64,000 bases of DNA from Tetragonia tetragonoides. Its lineage: Eukaryota; Streptophyta; Magnoliopsida; Caryophyllales; Aizoaceae. The stretch spans positions 40,159,001-40,223,000 of the forward strand of contig CM076143.1 in assembly GCA_038025085.1 (NCBI GenBank), given 5' to 3'. Below, in pieces: positions 59,330-64,000 of this stretch. The position numbers and the translations under genes are program-made. The notes under the pieces were generated by a model. The model was not told the origin of the DNA. It was given only the letters and a program-made list of their open reading frames with translations, and did not search any database. Positions within the stretch are counted from its first letter, which is position 1. Every line of letters begins with the position of its first letter.

Positions 59330-60854
59330 TGTAGACACCCTAATCGGTTCTCATCCCCTGGCACCGCAACGCCCAAAGATGATGGTAATGGATTAACATG
59401 GACGTAAGTAGAAAAGGACATTGCTCAGTCTTTGGATAGCCTTGTTATAAGGATTCCAACGCCTTTGACCTTGCCTTAATCAGGTTCCCGGATCAAGAGA
59501 TATCGCGTCACGATGATTTGGGTCAAAACCGCTCAATCCCGACCCCCTGGGTCAGCTCAAGGTCAATTTCATAATTTACTGAGCACAAAAAGTCAAAAAA
59601 ACCCTATACACGCGCGCGCCTCCGGGCCCAGCGACTGACGCTGTCAGTCCGGCGACACACGCGTGACAGCGGGGGCCCTCTGGGCAGCCGTTGGGCCCAG
59701 CGGCAGGCCACAGAGCCCCAGCGGCACTGGCGCTGAGCTTTAGAGGCAGTCGCTGGCTCCAGCTGCCTTCCGTGTGGCCGCTGGGCCTGTTTTTTGGCTG
59801 GGCTGAGTTTTGGCGCCGGATTTCTTACCCTAAGCCCTTAATTCTGTTCCCTAACTCTATAAATACTCCTTTTCACCCCATTTTGAGAGAGGATGGTCAG
59901 TTCATAATTTTGAGAGCATTGAGAGCACAAATTCCCCCAAATCATAGAGAATTCAGATTTTGAAGACTCAAGCAAGCCATTGCACCCAACCTAGCACCCA
60001 AGATTGAAGAGCAATTCCAATTCTACTAGTCCCGTTCGAATAGAACGTCCAGGTTAACCATCCTGAGGGTCTAAATTCTTTATTAAATCTCTTATTTATT
60101 GTTTATAGTCATGTTTTATTTAGCTTTTGATTATGGTTGAATAAATTTGCATGCTTGGGTCTTCGTAAATAATTATGCATGATTAGTTAATTTAAAGTTA
60201 GCATCTTTTTATTAGTTTATGCAAGTTTGCATCTTTTTAATAGTTTGTGCATGCATGTAGCAACCTCCTAGGTTTATTTTAGCATAAAGTTGATATTTTT
60301 GCATTGTTCTTCCTTTGAAGTTACTAACAAATTTATTGATGTGCATATGCAATATTTGGCGCGTTTAGCAAAGTGCGGTAGGTTGGAGCGTTAAATTATT
60401 GCTCTTATCTCTTGTTTATGTTTGATAATAGTATGCATGCAAATTGGATATAAATTGTGCAAAGTGATAATATAGGTAATTTGGTTGTCTTTAACCCATC
60501 TAGTTAATTTAGGATCTTGGACAACCGGATTTAGGTGGAACCATATAACATAAATAAATATTTGACATGGATAGGCTTAGTAGAAGCCGTTTATTCGGGC
60601 GATTTAGATGAGATTCGTTTTGTTTATTTCGTACCTATTTAGCCTCATGGGTATGAGTCAATACCCAATAGGAATTGGGTGCACTTTTTGATGGTTTCCA
60701 ATTGTTTCCTTAAAAATTGGTGGCGGCTTCATTATTTGCAAATTGTTATTCCCCATAATTAATTTAAATTGCATATTGACGTAGTATTTAAGAACCATTA
60801 ATTCCAATCAAAAATAAATTTCATTAAAGCGCCGGAAAGGCGAGGGTTCTTACA
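59330..60854 (+). repeat. 3' LTR of the Tat element
   Basis: 1525 bp, TGTAGACACCC...TTCTTACA. Contains a GC-rich GGCCGCTG block (59615-59800), a TATA box TATAAATA (59858-59865) and AGGTTAACC near 60050. The matching 5' LTR is outside the window or lost. It ends exactly at the cut LINE coding sequence, so the element inserted into the LINE. Confidence 0.85.
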
Positions 60855-61865
60855 GCAGCTTACCGGCATAAGACATCAAATTGTTAGCCCAATGGTTCAA
60901 CTTCAGTTTAATCTTCTTGACAAGAGGTCTACACAAAGAATTTGTCAATCTCGAGGCATTAAAAGGAACCCCAAGATACTTAAAAGGTAACTTCCCCTCC
61001 ACAAACCCGGTAGCTTCAGTATTAGCCTCCTTACATGCTGACTCACACTCCCAAAGAAAACATTTGTTTTAGGCAAGCTTGGTTGAAGCCCGGATATCTC
61101 CCCAATATTATGTAAAACATCATCAGCAACCTTAACAGGCCTCAAATCTCCTCTAGTAAAGATAAGTAAATCATCGGCGAAGGATAATTGACATAGCTCC
61201 ACCTTTGCACATTTTGGATGGCAATTGAACCTTTTATTTCTTCTTTCTTTCTTAAGCATCCTAGTGAAATACTCCATAGCGAGCACAAAGAGGTAAGGAG
61301 ATATGGGATCTCCTTGCCTCAATCCCCTACCACTCTCAAAGTAGCCATAAGGACTCCCGTTTAAACAAACAGAAAACCTGGCAATGCTAATACAAACAGA
61401 AATCCAGTTAACAAAAATATCAGGAAAACCATATTGTTTCATTACCTCACACAAAAACTCCCAAGACAATGTATCATACGCTTTCTGGATATCCACCTTC
61501 AGCATTGCTCGAGGGGAAATATTCTATCTCCCACAATGCTTCAGTACATCATGCGCTAAAGCAATGATTTCGAAAATATCCCTATTCTGAATAAACGCAG
61601 TTTGTTCTCCACTCATCACTTCTCCCAAGACCTCCTACAACCTATTGGCCAAGACTTTAGTTATGGTTTTATAAACCACACTGCAGCATGAGATAGGACA
61701 AAATTCCGTTACGTTCTGAGGGTTCTCCTTCGTCGAAATCATGGTCATGAAAGTGGCATTTATTTGCTGTATCAACAGACTTTTTCTGAAAAATTCTTCC
61801 ACAACCTCATAAAAATTATTCCCTACTATCCCCAGGCTTTCTTGAAAAAGCAAGAAGTAAAGCCA
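60855..61865 (-). pseudogene. LINE (L1-type) reverse transcriptase fragment
   Basis: Minus strand reads SLGIVGNNFYEVVEEFFRKS, then ENPQNVTEFCPISCCSVVYK, a TAG near 61527, then MLKVDIQKAYDTLSWEFLCE, GRGLRQGDPISPYLFVLAME and the YADD-type active site CQLSFADDLLIF. A frameshift near 61050 leads to EGKLPFKYLGVPFNASRLTN and ...LMSYAGKLL, where the Tat LTR cuts it. The endonuclease part is absent: the 5' side is joined directly to eIF3b sequence near 61862. Plant L1 RT primes on nicked target DNA; this copy is dead. Confidence 0.92.
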
Positions 61866-63280
61866 TGGATACATCCTGATCCTCTGCTTCGTACCTCTTA
61901 CTGTACTTCAGATTCTTTGTTATTTCCTCCTCCTTTTCCGGACTCAAGAGAGATGGTGGTCTAGGGCGCCATTGAAACTGAAACAATGAAAAACAAGTAT
62001 TGCCATTCAAAAATAAAGTCAGGGAACAAATTAAAGGCCAGTGAAGCCTTCACATTTTAGTCTGGTGGTAGCATAAACCATGACCCGATAACCTATTACA
62101 TGCCAATTTATAATTCTTCTCCTTGTGCTGTGTGTTGCTCAACGCACACTTGATAAACCACAAGCATAGAACATTCTTAGTAACCTATTATGGTAGTGAA
62201 ATGGTCCACTAGAGAAGATTAAAGGCAAGGTACTGAATGGAGAAGAAAAGGCTTTTAGTGACCAGATCTTCTTAGGTTTCTGAAAACTATTAGCACAAGT
62301 TCATTAAAAACATAGGAGAAACTTCATACATTAACCTATTATCTATAAATAATTGCGTAGTAATTTGCCTACTAGATACTACTAAAGCCTATAAGAAATA
62401 ACCGCAGTAAGCCTACAGACGATAACTATCAACTAATAATCCCTACCTGGAAGAAATGATCCTTGAGTATCCTCTATAGAAGTTTCCCGTTGAAGGACCA
62501 AATGTTGAATCCATTTTCCGTCTCATGGACAGAGGTCACCGCAGTTGCAACATACCTAAGTGTAAAAAAGGAGGGGAAAACAGCACTCTCAGCAATGGTA
62601 AAACACAGTACCCCAGGAGGAAGAAACCATGATCAAACCATCTACTAAGTGAATAAAGAGCAGCTGTAAATTACTTGCTTGTTACAAAACCAGAATCCAT
62701 ATTTACCTTCCAGTAGGGCCCCCCACTCGATGTCAGTACACATGAAATGCTCTGTTGTGGCCATAGTTTCAAGCTCATCAACATTGTAGAACTCCAACTG
62801 ACCATTGAAGCTCTTTAAACCGATCAATATAAGATATCGACCACCAGGCGACCAATAAAGAGCATTGGCCTGCTTGCTTTTAAGAGTAGTGAGCTTAGAC
62901 ACTCGGCTTGTGTGCTGAGCAGTCTTCATCGAGTAAAAACTTATATCAGGCTTCGGGTTGTCCCCATGGATAACAGCAAATCTGTGACCCTTAGGCTCCC
63001 AGGCAAAAGCAATGATTTTATCATTCTTATTTTCAAGCTCCAAAAATTCTGTGGGTATGTCACGTTCCTTGATCCGGAAAAGCTCAAAACCAGTATACAT
63101 GCTTTTCTTTGTTTTTGTGTACCTGTCAACTTTGACAGCCAGGTACTCTCCATTGCTTTGCCAATACATTTTACAGTCACTAACACTGAAAAGATTCTTC
63201 TGACTTATTTCGACTTTGCTAGGATCTGATAGAGACTGACCTGAGGATGGAGAAAGGTATTTTGGTAGTCCCGGATGGCA
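61862..63280 (-). pseudogene. eIF3b: eIF3b (translation initiation factor 3 subunit B) pseudogene, 3' part replaced by LINE
   Basis: Three exons with GT/AG borders: about 63280-62707 (SDPSKVEISQKNLF, AVKVDRYTKTKKSMYTGFEL, KNDKIIAFAWEPKGHRFAVI, GQLEFYNVDELETMATTEHF), 62555-62447 (YVATAVTSVHETENGFNIW) and 61977-61862 (FQWRPRPPSLLSPEKEEEI, RYEAEDQDVSMAL). They match the WD40/beta-propeller region and the following helix of eIF3b, a core scaffold subunit of the eIF3 complex on the 40S ribosome. Damage: a net two-base gain after TDIEW at the end of the first exon, TAG replacing the Tyr of LLYRIL in the second, loss of one Lys (NLKYSKRY), and abrupt replacement of the C-terminus by LINE sequence. 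Upstream exons (the RRM part) would lie beyond the Copia at 63467, if they exist. Confidence 0.92.
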
Positions 63281-63466
63281 AAAACACAAGGACACGTAAA
63301 TGGACAGACACAGCTACACATTAAGAGAGAAAATACCACTTTAAATCACAAAAATAAAACATTTTGTGCATGCATTGATGCATGAATGCCTATGCCCTTT
63401 GCAATACATATGCTTGTTTTTCTGTCATTCACCAAGACTATGAACTGCAATCCTTGAGGTCACATT
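63281..63466. other. Intron-like or flanking sequence
   Basis: AT-rich, no ORF; probably an eIF3b intron or flank interrupted by the Copia LTR. Confidence 0.4.
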
Positions 63467-63738
63467 TGTTGGCTTAAGCTTGAAGCCAATATTAAAGAGG
63501 ATAAGGAAGAGTATATTTAGGAGATAAGCTAAATATACATTTAGAATTAGGAGTTATCTAATTATGTAGTTTTCCTTTTAGGAATCGGATTTACCTCTTT
63601 TCTTTGTATATATAGAGATGCTGGTATGTAGCATCATAATTAAGTGTGTGAGAGATAAAAGGAGAGCTTAAGTTTTGAGAGAGTTTCTTAAGCAATAAAG
63701 AGAGTAATTCTTTGATCTTTGTTTCTCTTAAATCATCA
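63467..63738 (+). repeat. Copia 5' LTR
   Basis: 272 bp with TG...CA ends. It contains repeated TTAGGA/GGAGAT and a leader rich in GAGAG before the PBS. Confidence 0.8.
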
Positions 63739-63776
63739 TATTGGTATCAGAGCTTGCGTAAATCAAGAGATACAAG

Positions 63777-64000
63777 ATGAGCGGTGATGAGAAGAAACCA
63801 TCAACGTCCGGGCTGAAGAAGGAAGGAGGAGCTTCCTCAATCAAATGTCCGATGCTCAATTCCAGTAATTATACTGTTTGGGCCATTAGGATGAAGACCT
63901 TGCTTAAAGTGAATAAGGTATGGGAGGCCATTGAAAAAGGAGAAGACGATGGAGACAGAAACGACTTAGCAACAGCACTGTTGTTCGAATCAATTCCGGA
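63777..64000 (+). CDS. Copia gag, N-terminal part
   Basis: Open from ATG 63777 to the window edge: [18 protein letters not shown], then [20 protein letters not shown], then [14 protein letters not shown]. The hydrophobic [14 protein letters not shown] segment is the start of the plant Copia gag (DUF4219/UBN2-type) domain, which coats the element RNA in virus-like particles. No break is visible in the 74 codons present; the rest is outside the window. Confidence 0.88.
   Translation, partial: MSGDEKKPSTSGLKKEGGASSIKCPMLNSSNYTVWAIRMKTLLKVNKVWEAIEKGEDDGDRNDLATALLFESIP

Larger units (their letters stand above)
63467..64000 (+). mobile_element. Copia retrotransposon, 5' end only (runs off the window)
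   Basis: LTR 63467-63738 (TGTTGGCTTAAGC...TCATCA; TATA-like TATATATAGAG near 63608), then the primer-binding site TTGGTATCAGAGC at 63741-63753, then gag. The short 272-bp LTR and Met-tRNA PBS fit plant Copia. It is a different family from the 18-kb element. Confidence 0.88.

Overview
The window is nuclear DNA of a higher plant, most likely a eudicot; I cannot name the species. It is AT-rich, has plant-type splice sites, long (TA)n tracts, and nearly every recognisable plant transposon order nested together. No intact host gene is visible. Every recognisable coding unit is a transposon gene or a broken or captured piece of a host gene.

Region by region: 1-6.9 kb is mostly non-coding and holds a decayed RPA1-like gene (minus strand). 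6.99-8.39 kb is a short element with ~180-bp inverted termini inside a (TA)n tract. 8.94-15.04 kb is a larger unit with similar inverted ends, also bordered by (TA)n. It carries an RPL38 exon, many GGGTCACTT-type motifs and cloverleaf-like tRNA-derived repeats. 16.1-16.3 kb is a MITE, followed by a Helitron 3' terminus (minus strand). 16.7-21.4 kb is a second GGGTCACTT/tRNA-like domain, interrupted by a complete but defective Copia element (18219-21121, TSD CAAAC). That Copia contains an array of 18 short palindromes where the rest of pol should be. 21.5-24.8 kb has exon-like remnants. 24.83-30.55 kb is a very large inverted repeat of a hAT transposase gene. 30.6-33.8 kb ends at a Helitron 3' terminus (plus strand) and carries a captured NPF transporter exon and a MITE. 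35.60-42.74 kb is a CACTA element (TSD AAT) that has captured host-gene exons. 43.86-48.65 kb is a pair of 2.2-kb LTRs around only 0.4 kb (minus strand). 48.65-60.85 kb is the 5'-truncated 3' half of a Ty3/Gypsy Tat-type element: pol, two antisense plant-mobile-domain-type genes, a 66-bp tandem repeat, a polypurine tract and the 3' LTR. 60.86-63.3 kb is a LINE reverse transcriptase fused to an eIF3b pseudogene. From 63.47 kb another Copia element runs off the window.

The nesting gives an order of events: the LINE lies next to the eIF3b fragment, the Tat element cuts the LINE, and a further LTR element abuts the Tat pol. The 18-kb Copia inserted between two tRNA-like repeats whose spacing, once Copia is removed, matches another such pair at 10.6-11.2 kb.

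The most unusual structures are: (1) the hAT head-to-head palindrome, a natural hairpin-RNA candidate; (2) the GGGTCACTT plus anticodon-less tRNA-like repeat family; (3) the covarying palindrome array in the Copia; (4) antisense genes in the Tat element whose upstream regions resemble the element's own LTR promoter; (5) a triplicated primer-binding region in the 46-kb LTR element.
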